A DNA stretch of 64,000 nt from Flavipsychrobacter sp. (GCA_031292525.1 JARLGY010000019.1:282232-346231); one strand, 5' to 3'. Counted from the stretch's first letter, positions 18,890 to 27,848 are shown. Notes: a model not told the origin generated them from the sequence alone. Made by a program: numbers and translations.

Positions 18890-19297
18890 ATGGCAGCAAC
18901 ATCTACGCTTCCGAAGATCGTTATTATTGAAGACGATCCGGCACTGCAAATGGTTATATCGAGATTTTTTGAAAACAGGTTTCAGGTCACTGTTTTCAAT
19001 AATGGCATGGATGGCCTTGCTTATTTGCAGGAAGGCAATATACCAGACATCATAGTTTCAGATCTTAATACCCCACAGCTTAATGGTTATGAATTAATTA
19101 AACAGATCAAATCAAGCGGTTTTTTTAATGCAATACCAATTATGATACTATCGGGCGAAGAAAGTACCGAGAGCAGAATAAAATGCCTTGAGGCTGGCGC
19201 CGATGATTATCTTGTAAAACCATTTAACCCACGCGAGCTTGAAGCACGCATAAATGTAATACTTAAACGCAGCGGAAAAATATTTACAACCTCATAG
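18890..19297 (+). CDS. Single-domain response regulator linked to polysaccharide gene
   Basis: A 135-residue stand-alone receiver domain. It has the acidic pocket E14-D15-D16, the phospho-acceptor D58 in IIVSDLNTP, a conserved LSGEES switch and the lysine of DDYLVKPF. No output domain is present, so it must act on another protein. The next gene begins six bases later and encodes an inactive receiver-like domain fused to a sugar transferase, so control of polysaccharide initiation by this regulator is a reasonable inference. Confidence 0.9.
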   Translation: MAATSTLPKIVIIEDDPALQMVISRFFENRFQVTVFNNGMDGLAYLQEGNIPDIIVSDLNTPQLNGYELIKQIKSSGFFNAIPIMILSGEESTESRIKCLEAGADDYLVKPFNPRELEARINVILKRSGKIFTTS

Positions 19298-19303
19298 TTT
19301 TTC

Positions 19304-20509
19304 ATGTACAACGCCCCAATAGCACCACTGCCCAAAAGATTAGTGGCCTTGATCAATGTGAGTCCCACAAACTTCGATCTGATATCTTCTTGTCAATTGG
19401 GCGATATAGAACTGGTTAACTTCAGTAATAGTGTTGAGTTTATTAACACCTGGGAGAAGCAAAAACTGGATATTATTGGCATTATTTCGGAAAGTGAAAT
19501 AATGGCACCGCTAGGCATACCCCAGCTAGAAAACCTAAAGAGCAAAAAAGTACCCAGCCTACCCTTCTTCCTCATCTGCAACCAGCTCAACGAGAACCTG
19601 GCAAAGATATGCCTGCATGCAGGGGTAGCCGATGTTTTTAAAACCCCCATAAACAAAGCAGACATTGAAACCCGCATAGCCTTTCTACTGGCCCATTGGG
19701 ACGTTTTAAATAAACACAAGAGCCAAGAGAATACCAAAGCCTATAAAACACCACTGGCAAAAAGAATTTTTGACATTGTGTTTGCAGGCGGCGCACTTCT
19801 CTTCCTGTCTCCATTCCTGCTTATCATTATTATCATAATGAAGCTGGAGTCAAAAGGGCCCGTATTTTACTACTCTCTACGGGTAGGCACCGGTTATAAG
19901 ATCTTTAAGTTCTATAAGCTGCGCTCTATGTATGTAAATGCAGATAAGCGCCTTAAAGAACTACAGCACCTGAACCAGTACAACAACAAAGAAACAGCAG
20001 AGGGTGCTGAAGAAGCCACGGTGCAAACCATACTCTGCGATGAATGCCGCCTGGCTGGCGACCGTTGCCGCCAACCGCTGTACTCTGACAATAATACCTG
20101 GTGCGAAAAACAGTTCCAGACCACTAAAAAATCTAAGAGTGGTTCTGCTTTCTTTAAGCTTAAGGACGATCCCCGCATCACCAAAATTGGTAAGATACTC
20201 CGCAACACCAGTATAGACGAGCTACCCCAACTGTGGAATGTAGTGATAGGCGACATGAGCATTGTAGGCAACAGACCACTACCATTGTACGAGGCCGAAC
20301 GACTTACCACCGATAAGTATGCGCCACGCTTTATGGCCCCAGCAGGCATTACCGGCCTATGGCAAGTAGAGAAGAGAGGCAAGGGCGAAATGAGCGAAGA
20401 AGAACGCCTGATGCTGGATAACGTATATGCAGAAAACCACAGCTTCTTAAACGACATTAAACTGATACTAAAAACTATACCTGCACTCTTCCAGAAAGAG
20501 AGTGTATAG
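19304..20509 (+). CDS. Pseudo-receiver fused to polyprenyl-phosphate sugar phosphotransferase
   Basis: A 401-residue fusion. Residues 1-130 have the layout of a response-regulator receiver but lack the acidic pocket and phospho-Asp (the expected site reads IISESE), keeping only a lysine (VFKTPINK). Residues 145-401 form a bacterial sugar transferase (monotopic phosphoglycosyltransferase): re-entrant helix AKRIFDIVFAGGALLFL, KFYKLRSM, catalytic Asp-Glu in DELPQLWNV, then GNRPLP and GITGLWQV. Between them an insertion carries four cysteines, C245-x2-C248-x6-C255-x11-C267, which could bind metal. Enzymes of this class start exopolysaccharide synthesis by putting a sugar phosphate on undecaprenyl phosphate. 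It is the only such enzyme in the window and may prime the operon at 36-48 kb. Confidence 0.88.
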   Translation: MYNAPIAPLPKRLVALINVSPTNFDLISSCQLGDIELVNFSNSVEFINTWEKQKLDIIGIISESEIMAPLGIPQLENLKSKKVPSLPFFLICNQLNENLAKICLHAGVADVFKTPINKADIETRIAFLLAHWDVLNKHKSQENTKAYKTPLAKRIFDIVFAGGALLFLSPFLLIIIIIMKLESKGPVFYYSLRVGTGYKIFKFYKLRSMYVNADKRLKELQHLNQYNNKETAEGAEEATVQTILCDECRLAGDRCRQPLYSDNNTWCEKQFQTTKKSKSGSAFFKLKDDPRITKIGKILRNTSIDELPQLWNVVIGDMSIVGNRPLPLYEAERLTTDKYAPRFMAPAGITGLWQVEKRGKGEMSEEERLMLDNVYAENHSFLNDIKLILKTIPALFQKESV

Positions 20510-20600
20510 TTTTTTGATCGCTACAAAACACAAGCAGGCGCAGGGATATAAAACTGCAACGACCTGAACTTATTTTATCAACACCACAAAGCATTTTTCC

Positions 20601-21428
20601 ATGAGGCCAATAGCCATGCCGGCATACATAAAGCAATTATGGGAAGCTGACAGCAGCAGGAATAATGAGTATATAGCCAGCATACGCCAACAATATGCTG
20701 CACTTAGCAAAGGTGGGGCTGTGGAGCCCGAAGTATCGATAGTGATACCTGCATATAACGAGGAAGCCAACATACTGCGCACGCTCAGCTCCTTATGTAA
20801 TAATATTACAGACCGCGCGGTAGAGATAATAGTGGTGAACAATAACTCTAAAGACAATACTGAAACCCTGGTCAACAGCTCCTCTGTGCCCTGCATACTG
20901 GAAGCTAAGCAGGGCATAACTAATGCCCGCAACGCCGGGTTGGCCAAGGCACGGGGTAAGTATATACTCAATGCTGATGGAGACAGCATATACCCCCGCC
21001 ACTGGATAGAAGAAATGGTAGCGCCTATGGCCAACAACCCCGATGTAGCTGTTACTTATGGACGGTTTGCTTTTATACCTGTTGGCACTACAGGGCGCCT
21101 TACTTACTTTTTTTACGAGTACATTGGCGATGCCCTGCGCTACCGCAATAAATATTTTAAAGAAGAAGCCGTGAATGCTTACGGTTTTAACTCAGGTTTC
21201 AGGCGTGAGCAGGGGTTGCAGGTAGATGGCTTTAACCACCCACCCGAAGCTAATGAAGATGGCTGGCTGGCTGTGAAGCTACGCAGCGCCGGCTTCGGTA
21301 AGCTGTTTTATGTAACCGACATAAAAGCCCTGGTATGGACCACCGACCGCCGTATACAAATAGATGGCGGATTATACAAGGCCACCATACGCCGCATCAA
21401 GCGTGTGTTCTTTGGTGGACCACGTTAG
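20601..21428 (+). CDS. Family 2 glycosyltransferase
   Basis: A 275-residue GT-A fold enzyme: VSIVIPAYNEEANI at the start of the domain, VVNNNSKDNT, the ITNARNAG loop, and the DGD metal-binding motif in LNADGDSIYP. NEDGWLAVKLR gives the catalytic-base region. There is no membrane helix. It follows the sugar transferase gene on the same strand by 91 bases and probably adds a sugar to a lipid-linked or surface glycan; donor and acceptor are unknown. Its stop lies three bases from the stop of the convergent T9SS gene. Confidence 0.9.
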   Translation: MRPIAMPAYIKQLWEADSSRNNEYIASIRQQYAALSKGGAVEPEVSIVIPAYNEEANILRTLSSLCNNITDRAVEIIVVNNNSKDNTETLVNSSSVPCILEAKQGITNARNAGLAKARGKYILNADGDSIYPRHWIEEMVAPMANNPDVAVTYGRFAFIPVGTTGRLTYFFYEYIGDALRYRNKYFKEEAVNAYGFNSGFRREQGLQVDGFNHPPEANEDGWLAVKLRSAGFGKLFYVTDIKALVWTTDRRIQIDGGLYKATIRRIKRVFFGGPR

Positions 21429-21431
21429 TGG

Positions 21432-23033
21432 CTAATGCTCGACCATCACTTTATAGCTGCTGTTATTCCCCAATTCGCCAGTTACTAATACTATGTACAT
21501 ACCGGTTGGTATATTATGCGTATTTACCTCCTCTGTATTTTTAGCGTTGGCGTTTGTGTATAGTACCTGGCCTATGCTGTTGATGAGGGCAACTTTGTAG
21601 CTGTAACCTGCCGGCAGCTTGATGGATAATTGGTCGGTTGTAGGGTTGGGGTAAACCTGAATCTGCTCTAAAGAATTTTTAATGTCTGGTACAGCTAACC
21701 CAACATAACTACCGCAGGACGTGTTTCCTTTTTTATGCACATATCCTAACGAATAAAAGTCGTTTGTATTATCAGGATCGTTTTCGAAATCATAGTATAA
21801 AATTCCGAGCGTACCGTAGTTGCCAATATTAACAGGATAGCTACCGGTAAGGCTGTTTAATACAGGCATGCCACCAAACCCTAATTTGAACATATATGAT
21901 CCACCAACCACCTCACCGTAATTTACCTGAACTCCAGAATTTCCAATAACAATCCTATCGGATTCATACATGTACAGGTTACTTGTATAACACCATGATG
22001 CATCGTTGGGGGTGTAGTAATAAATATAACCATGATGGCGATAATCTTCCGGCATTAATTGTGCAGTATCGAAAAACAAAGTTTTATCCACGTTGAACGT
22101 TATATCACTAAAAGACATAGAACCCTCAAGTAAATTCATAACTCGCCGTTCCTTATATTCCCATTCGTGCACCTCGTATTCGATATGGTCTGTATAAATA
22201 CCTTTCTTGAAAATCGTGTCTAAGAAATGTGCACGTTCAGGGTCGGTACCATAGTATTGAGCCTCAAATACGTCACCGATGCTGAAGTTATTCACTTCGT
22301 CCATCTGAGGATCATAGAACTTCGTCTGGCTAAAAGTCAGGTCATAAATATCAGGACTTTTATTGGTGCTCAGGTCTGTGTAGTAATCAAATTTATCCAT
22401 CCCATTTAAATTATAAGCAGCTCCTGGAAGGTGCATAGGAAACATATATAAATCGCAAACCTGCGCAAAACCGTGCGACTTACTGAGGATAATATCTAAA
22501 CCATTAACAGGATCTGCTAAATTAATTATACCATTTTTATAGGCTTTGACCTTGATCGTTTTTATTGAATCTGCAACGCCCAATATAGTCATGACACCTT
22601 TGGAAACCATAGTAGCTGTATAATACCAATTAGTAGTGTCTTTGAATAGCACCCAGGTATCGCCAACATTGGCTTGTGTTTTTACAATAACTGTATCGCC
22701 CCAATAATTATCAAATAGAAAAGTACCATCCGGAAGCTGAGTGACCTTTTTACCCAACCAACTGCCTCCATTAGAGTCAAGACTTGTATAAGAGCCAACT
22801 GGCAGATATACACCATAATTGCCCCTTATTGAATGAAAGGGATAATAAATTGTGTTATTACCGACATGCCTAACAGAATCAATATTCATGCACCGCAAAT
22901 ACCCACCGGCAGAATATTTACCCGTATCGGTGTTCACAAAATACTGCCGCACGCCTGGTATAAAGCAGTTGTAGTTTTGCCCAAATGCGCTAAATGATGT
23001 ACAAAGCAACAATAAGAATAAAAGTCTATTCAT
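21432..23033 (-). CDS. T9SS cargo protein, paralogue A
   Basis: A 533-residue secreted protein. The signal peptide ends at FGQ and is followed by NYNCFIPGVRQYFVN, shared almost word for word with the next gene. The middle holds no recognised catalytic domain; it is rich in Tyr, Trp and Asp. The C-terminus (VYPNPTTDQLSIKLP, then GMYIVLVTG) is a type A sorting domain of the type IX secretion system, which directs export across the outer membrane and attachment to the surface. It is 12 bases downstream of its paralogue and probably co-transcribed. Confidence 0.85.
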   Translation of the reverse strand: MNRLLFLLLLCTSFSAFGQNYNCFIPGVRQYFVNTDTGKYSAGGYLRCMNIDSVRHVGNNTIYYPFHSIRGNYGVYLPVGSYTSLDSNGGSWLGKKVTQLPDGTFLFDNYWGDTVIVKTQANVGDTWVLFKDTTNWYYTATMVSKGVMTILGVADSIKTIKVKAYKNGIINLADPVNGLDIILSKSHGFAQVCDLYMFPMHLPGAAYNLNGMDKFDYYTDLSTNKSPDIYDLTFSQTKFYDPQMDEVNNFSIGDVFEAQYYGTDPERAHFLDTIFKKGIYTDHIEYEVHEWEYKERRVMNLLEGSMSFSDITFNVDKTLFFDTAQLMPEDYRHHGYIYYYTPNDASWCYTSNLYMYESDRIVIGNSGVQVNYGEVVGGSYMFKLGFGGMPVLNSLTGSYPVNIGNYGTLGILYYDFENDPDNTNDFYSLGYVHKKGNTSCGSYVGLAVPDIKNSLEQIQVYPNPTTDQLSIKLPAGYSYKVALINSIGQVLYTNANAKNTEEVNTHNIPTGMYIVLVTGELGNNSSYKVMVEH

Positions 23034-23045
23034 TGGGTTTATAGT

Positions 23046-24608
23046 TTAGTGCTGCACGACTACTTTGTAATTACTGCTACGACCATTTTCATCGGTTACA
23101 GATGCTATGTATATGCCAGCGGGTAAGTATTGTATATTGATTACTTCGGTGTTCTTACCATAGGGATTACTATATAAGGTCTGCCCTACGCTGTTCACGA
23201 TTGCTATTTTAAAAATATGGTCAGGTGGCAGTTTTATAGATAGCTCGTCCGAGACAGGGTTCGGGAATATTTTTATCTCTGCCAGCGGATTAGTAATATT
23301 ACTTACGCCCAAGCTCACATAATTGCCACATGCAGGGTAGCCTCTTTTGTGGGCGTATATCAGGTTAAGTCCGGTTCCTACAATACTTGGGTCGGTACAC
23401 AATGAACTTTCTATTGCACCAATTCCCAATTTGTAAAACTGCTCAAAACCACAAAATTCCCCGAATTCTACCTGAACAATATCATTTTGACTAGTAACAG
23501 GATTGAAAGCATGTGATAAAAAATCTTTCTTGCTACCGTACACACTGCTGGTATAGCACCAGCTATCGTCAAAAGGTATATAGTAGTTGATACCGGAGGG
23601 ATGATAAAAATCTTCTGGCATAAACGCTTCTGGAATACCCCCCCGGGTTGTATCTACAGTGATCGTCGTATTGTTATAGATCAGCTTGGTTTGAAAAGCA
23701 TGCGTTATTACGTTATCATATGTAGAAACTTCGCTCCAGCTATTGATGCCATACTCTATTACCAGGTTGGCGTATATCCCTTTGTTGGCAATAGTGTCTA
23801 TAGTATAGGCTTGCTGCGTAATGTCTGAATAAGAATTATATTCAAATACATCTCCAACATTAAAGTTATTAATTTCTTCTTCCGTTGGGTTATGGTAGTC
23901 TACCAAATTGTACGTGAAATTGTATTTATTTGGGGGATAATAGCCTATATAAGTGCTGTAGCCCTCTATACTAACATCTGTATAATAGTCAAATCCCCCT
24001 GAATAAGCGATACCCGGCCTATGCATTGGAAACATATAAAGGTCGCAAACCTGGGCAAAACCATGGTTCTTGGTTATGATGATATTTAGATCATTTAACG
24101 GATCGGCAGTATTGATGCTGCCATTTTTATAAGCAGCTATTTTAATGGTTTTTTCCGAATCGGGAACACCTAGTACGGTCATTATCCCTTTGGATGTCAT
24201 GGTGGCCGTATAATACCAATGGGTGGTATCGTTATACAACATCCAAGTATCGCCCACATTGGCCTGGGTTTTTATGATCACAGTGTCGCCCCAATAATTA
24301 TCGAACAGGAACGTACCATCAGGTTCCTGCACAACCCTTTTACCCAGCCAGCTACCACCGTTGGTATCCAAGCTGGGTAACTGGTAACCATATGTACCCC
24401 TTGCAGTGTGAAATGGATAATAGACCGTTGTATTGCCCACCTGCTTTACCGAATCGATACGCATACCACGCAGGTAACCACCTTTGTAGTATGCATTGGT
24501 ATCGCTATTTACAAAAAACTGCCGTGTAGCGGGCGTAAAGCAATTGTAGTTTTGCGCGAATGCAGTATATGATATGCAGAGCGATAATAGAAGCAGGAGC
24601 CTTCTCAT
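23046..24608 (-). CDS. T9SS cargo protein, paralogue B
   Basis: A 520-residue secreted protein, signal peptide ending at FAQ, then NYNCFTPATRQFFVN. It shares with paralogue A the whole N-terminal domain (VGNTTVYYPFH, GGSWLGKRV, FLFDNYWGDTVIIKTQANVGDTW) and the type A T9SS sorting domain (IFPNPVSDELSIKLP). The two differ most in the middle, around residues 220-330. Tandem duplication is the simplest explanation. Function unknown. Confidence 0.85.
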   Translation of the reverse strand: MRRLLLLLSLCISYTAFAQNYNCFTPATRQFFVNSDTNAYYKGGYLRGMRIDSVKQVGNTTVYYPFHTARGTYGYQLPSLDTNGGSWLGKRVVQEPDGTFLFDNYWGDTVIIKTQANVGDTWMLYNDTTHWYYTATMTSKGIMTVLGVPDSEKTIKIAAYKNGSINTADPLNDLNIIITKNHGFAQVCDLYMFPMHRPGIAYSGGFDYYTDVSIEGYSTYIGYYPPNKYNFTYNLVDYHNPTEEEINNFNVGDVFEYNSYSDITQQAYTIDTIANKGIYANLVIEYGINSWSEVSTYDNVITHAFQTKLIYNNTTITVDTTRGGIPEAFMPEDFYHPSGINYYIPFDDSWCYTSSVYGSKKDFLSHAFNPVTSQNDIVQVEFGEFCGFEQFYKLGIGAIESSLCTDPSIVGTGLNLIYAHKRGYPACGNYVSLGVSNITNPLAEIKIFPNPVSDELSIKLPPDHIFKIAIVNSVGQTLYSNPYGKNTEVINIQYLPAGIYIASVTDENGRSSNYKVVVQH

Positions 24609-24750
24609 GGGTTATAAGGGATGTTAATACTAATATACAATAAATAACAGCTTATATAATATTATTTTTGACGTCGGATGCAGATACATTATACCATTTG
24701 AACCATTAAAATTAGTGGTGGCTAAAGCCGAAATGTGTTGTTAGTATAGT

Positions 24751-24770
24751 CCCCAGCATGAATGCTGGGG
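24751..24770 (-). terminator. Possible hairpin terminator downstream of the terminase-like gene
   Basis: Perfect 8-bp stem ccccagca / tgctgggg with a tgaa loop, 24 bases after the stop of the minus-strand gene. There is no T-run, so activity as an intrinsic terminator is uncertain. Confidence 0.4.
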
Positions 24771-24794
24771 TTATTGCATCAAACGATAAACGCC

Positions 24795-25913
24795 TCATAT
24801 AGATATTCCATTGGTATTACTCCAGTTTTCGCCTATCGAAGCCCATTTGCCGAGCTGGTCGCGCTCGCCGAATTTTATTTCGCGCTTCCTTTTGAGTTTG
24901 GGGTCGTAAACCATATCGCGACCTAACCATTTGACACCGCCAGGGAGTAATGGGATATTTGGGTAGCATTTTTTTAGTTCTTCAGGAATATCATAACCTT
25001 CGTTTGAACCGGTGCAATGCCCGGTAATGCCCGGTGGCGGGCATGGTGAATTTTGCAGTTGCATGGCTGGAGATGCTTGCTGTGCAATGGTTTCGGCTGG
25101 AGCCGTACTTTGAATGCCTGATACCTGATGAAAAACGGAACCGGGCATTGGAGCCGTTTGAGCGGAACCAGGGTTATTCTTTTCCCACTCGACATCGAAC
25201 CCCATTTTACGGAGTTCTTCGGCTTCGTCCCAAGTCATATTGCGAGATGTCTTCTGCTTATAATCGAATACAGTATTGGGACCGATCCACATGGGGCCAC
25301 TTTTGAGTATGGGTGCAGGGTTGGTACTGAGCTCGCGCCAGGTGATTAATTTCTTTGCAGGGGCGCCAGGCCTGTTTTCTTCGTCCTGATCGAGCTCTTC
25401 TTTTATGGGAGCTATGACAGACGTATCGGCTTCCGGCAAGTGTGCATCATACAAAAATTCGTACGGTTTGTAACCAGACTTTTTCTGATCCTTGAAGTAT
25501 GTGGACGCATAGCTGACGAGTTTTTTAGTAAACTCGTTATCTGCATTGACCATGTAATTTGAAAAGGCCATCATGACCTGTATGTTGGTGCTGAGTGAGT
25601 TGGCAGTGCCGAGCTTATCTATACAGTTGATGAGCTTGCGGGTTATTTCGGCCTCCTGGATGGTTGGAAAGCGATTGCCTTCTTCGCGGGATGCTATGTG
25701 GTTCTGCAGTTCGACCATCTGGCTGTAGAGGTGATTGACGGCGACAGCTGGAACGGCGAGGGTGGCTTTTTTGAGCTCGTCCCAGGCTTCCTGTTTTATC
25801 CACCGGTAGATTGTTTTACCGTCGACACCGACGGCCTGTGCTATTTCTTTTTGTGTGCGGCCAGTGCCGAAATATAGTTCTTTGGCTTGCTGCTGCTGTG
25901 TAATTTTATTCAT
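24795..25913 (-). CDS. Terminase-small-subunit-like helix-turn-helix protein with duplicated C-terminal motif
   Basis: A 372-residue protein. The N-terminus (QAKELYFGTGRTQKEIAQAV, GVDGKTIYRWIKQEAW) is a helix-turn-helix of the type found in phage terminase small subunits, which recognise DNA. Residues about 40-150 are helical. From residue 150 on there is a proline/glutamine-rich linker and two copies of a short motif: MWIGPNTVFDYKQK with TWDEAEEL near 206-235, and KWLGRDMVYDPKLK with GERDQL near 325-352. No terminase large subunit, portal or other phage gene is nearby, so it is either a remnant or a domesticated DNA-binding protein. Function unknown. Confidence 0.6.
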   Translation of the reverse strand: MNKITQQQQAKELYFGTGRTQKEIAQAVGVDGKTIYRWIKQEAWDELKKATLAVPAVAVNHLYSQMVELQNHIASREEGNRFPTIQEAEITRKLINCIDKLGTANSLSTNIQVMMAFSNYMVNADNEFTKKLVSYASTYFKDQKKSGYKPYEFLYDAHLPEADTSVIAPIKEELDQDEENRPGAPAKKLITWRELSTNPAPILKSGPMWIGPNTVFDYKQKTSRNMTWDEAEELRKMGFDVEWEKNNPGSAQTAPMPGSVFHQVSGIQSTAPAETIAQQASPAMQLQNSPCPPPGITGHCTGSNEGYDIPEELKKCYPNIPLLPGGVKWLGRDMVYDPKLKRKREIKFGERDQLGKWASIGENWSNTNGISI

Positions 25914-26231
25914 GGGGGATAGGGTTTACAGGTTTCTTGGTGTAAAGATGTTTATTTTCTGTGTACCAGAATAATTGGGGTTTTGTGGTACTGCAGGGAG
26001 TGCGTGGAGTACTACTGTGGGTGTGGTATGGTGTTTTTTTTATTTGGCTGCAGGGTTTGCCAGGATGGGGTATTAGTGATTTGTGTGTTGTAAATGCAAG
26101 CATATAGACGACTTAAAAAATATGTCCCTATAACAGGCACGAAATACGGGAGGAATACGATAGAATATAACTAATGCACTGTTTGCAAGGGAATGGTCTT
26201 TGTGTAGTTGCTAACAACAGAAACAACCATT
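25914..26231. other. Intergenic region, G/T-rich
   Basis: About 320 bases between divergent genes. The first 150 bases are strikingly G/T-rich on the plus strand. No gene, hairpin or exact promoter motif was found. Confidence 0.4.
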
Positions 26232-26624
26232 GTGGAAACAAAGCGCATACAGCAAGCAGCAAGGATAATTTTGGGGGCCAATTTAATACTGGCGGGTATA
26301 GGGCATCTTTCGTTTGCCAGAAAGGGTTTCCAGGCACAGGTGCCGAACTGGGTGCCCCTGAAAAAGGATGATACCGTAGTATATTCAGGCATTGTGGAGA
26401 TAGCATTGGGCAGCGCTATTGTACTTACTCCCAAAAAGTACCGATCTGCTATGGGCAAAATAGCTGCGGCGTTCTTTGTTGCGGTTTTCCCCGGGAATAT
26501 AGCCCAGTATACGCACAAGCGGAGCGCCTTGAATTTGGATACTGACAAGAAAAGGTTCATTCGATTACTGTTTCAACCAGCGCTTGTGTATTGGGCTTTG
26601 AAGAGTACTAATACTAAATCTTAA
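26232..26624 (+). CDS. DoxX-like membrane protein
   Basis: The start is uncertain: the frame opens after a stop at 26205, leaving a TTG at 26208 or a GTG at 26232. The GTG is preferred because it gives METKRIQQAARIILG, close to the usual start of the family. About 130 residues with four hydrophobic spans; GIGHLSFARKGFQAQVPNWVP and YSGIVEIALG are characteristic of DoxX-like/DUF4267-type small membrane proteins. DoxX relatives take part in thiosulfate oxidation or redox stress in some organisms, but no role can be assigned here. Confidence 0.7.
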   Translation: METKRIQQAARIILGANLILAGIGHLSFARKGFQAQVPNWVPLKKDDTVVYSGIVEIALGSAIVLTPKKYRSAMGKIAAAFFVAVFPGNIAQYTHKRSALNLDTDKKRFIRLLFQPALVYWALKSTNTKS

Positions 26625-26693
26625 ACCTTATTTTGCGGCGATGAATTCAGAAATGTTATAATAATATAAAAGAGTTCTAAATCTGCACCCAGA

Positions 26694-27668
26694 TTAAAGA
26701 CCAATCTGCCCCAGCAGTTTCATAGCGCAAGCCTCGACAGAAATATGGGCGTTCACAGAGATAGCGATAAATGCTTTTTTCGCCGTGTCATAAACTAACA
26801 AGGCACGATAGGTTTCGGTACCTCCGCTGTGACCAATCCAAATATCATTACTTCCGGTAATTTCGCTAAAGTCTGTCAGCATAATACCATTGCCGTAATA
26901 GATTCCCTTGTCAGGCATAGGATACAAATCTTTGAGCCGATTATAAAGACCGGGCTTTGTTGTCATCAGGTAATACAATAACATGACCATATCGTTGGCA
27001 TTGCTTAGGACATCCCCTGCACCCAATGGTACTGAGTAGTCTTCTTTAACGATCTGTCCATTTGCATGGGCAAGTGCCAAATCAGCAGCAGGTGTGTTTT
27101 CTTCCAGTATGTGCAATGAAGTTAAGTGCATTGGAGTAGCGATACGTTCCTGCACGATACGTGCAAATTTCCTTCCTTCAATTTTTTCGGCAATTAAAGC
27201 CAGCAACAAGTAATTAGTATTACTATATGACCAATACTGACCGGGACGGAAGAGATTCTTTCGGCTAGCAGCCAATTTTAATAATTGATTGGGGGAATAA
27301 TAATGGTTAATATCAAATATTTTAGAATCATTATTAAAGCTATAAATCCCGCTAGTTTGTTCAAGCAGGTTAGCTATTGTGATATCATTGGCGTTCTCTA
27401 TCTGCGGGAACCAATTAACAAGCTTATTATCTACTGTTAGCTTATGTTCCTCAATCAACTGGCTAATGATGGACGCAGTTATTAACTTCGTGACACTAGC
27501 CCAATAAAAGACAGTAGTATTATCAACCCTTTTGTTAGCAGGTTTTGAAATAAAGCCTGTATCTGTGTGCCACATACCCTGGCCTGGAACTAGAATAGCC
27601 GCAGTCATGCCAGGCATGCCTGTGTGAGCAAACAAAAACCTAACTGTGTTATCCAGACTGTCTTTCAA
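26694..27668 (-). CDS. Serine hydrolase, class C beta-lactamase fold (5' end disrupted)
   Basis: A serine beta-lactamase/D-Ala-D-Ala carboxypeptidase-type domain. The nucleophile motif S58-V-T-K61, a YSN motif (WSYSNTNY) and HSGGTE near the C-terminus are all present, so the catalytic domain looks intact. The only start available for the open frame is a weak TTG at 27668, and the protein as such has no signal peptide. A good signal peptide lies upstream in the same frame but is cut off by two stop codons. Members hydrolyse beta-lactams, D-amino-acid peptides or esters in the periplasm; without export this copy is unlikely to work as usual. Confidence 0.8.
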   Translation of the reverse strand: MKDSLDNTVRFLFAHTGMPGMTAAILVPGQGMWHTDTGFISKPANKRVDNTTVFYWASVTKLITASIISQLIEEHKLTVDNKLVNWFPQIENANDITIANLLEQTSGIYSFNNDSKIFDINHYYSPNQLLKLAASRKNLFRPGQYWSYSNTNYLLLALIAEKIEGRKFARIVQERIATPMHLTSLHILEENTPAADLALAHANGQIVKEDYSVPLGAGDVLSNANDMVMLLYYLMTTKPGLYNRLKDLYPMPDKGIYYGNGIMLTDFSEITGSNDIWIGHSGGTETYRALLVYDTAKKAFIAISVNAHISVEACAMKLLGQIGL

Positions 27669-27731
27669 AGGGCCAGTGATCTGTTTACTTGTTTCGTAAT
27701 ATTCTGCCTACGGCAGCAAGGTTGCGGGCGG

Positions 27732-27848
27732 TTAGATATGTTTTTTTTCTCCCAGGTATTTTGCCTGGGCAAAACATGGAATGCGGTTGAATAAAGCCAA
27801 TATAATCACGGCAAAGCAAAAGGACAGGTGTTTTGAATCAGTTTTCAT
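27732..27848 (-). pseudogene. Severed signal-peptide end of the serine hydrolase gene
   Basis: From ATG 27848 the minus strand encodes 38 residues with a typical signal peptide (MKTDSKHLSFCFAVIILALF, then cleavage after CFAQ), then stops at TAA 27734-27732. The frame is the same as that of the hydrolase below. A second stop, TAG, is at 27710-27708, after which the frame is open into the hydrolase (AEYYETSKQITG). A run of eight A lies directly after the signal peptide (27741-27748), a likely indel site, but no single indel reopens the frame. This is either a real gene decay or two sequence errors. Confidence 0.6.

Noticed and set aside
24795..25913. Prophage
   Set aside because: Only one phage-like gene; no portal, capsid, tail, integrase or attachment repeats nearby.
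27755..27775. Stem cccagg/cctggg that could be a terminator
   Set aside because: It lies inside the severed 5' part of the hydrolase gene, and the T-run near it is part of the homopolymer within the frame.
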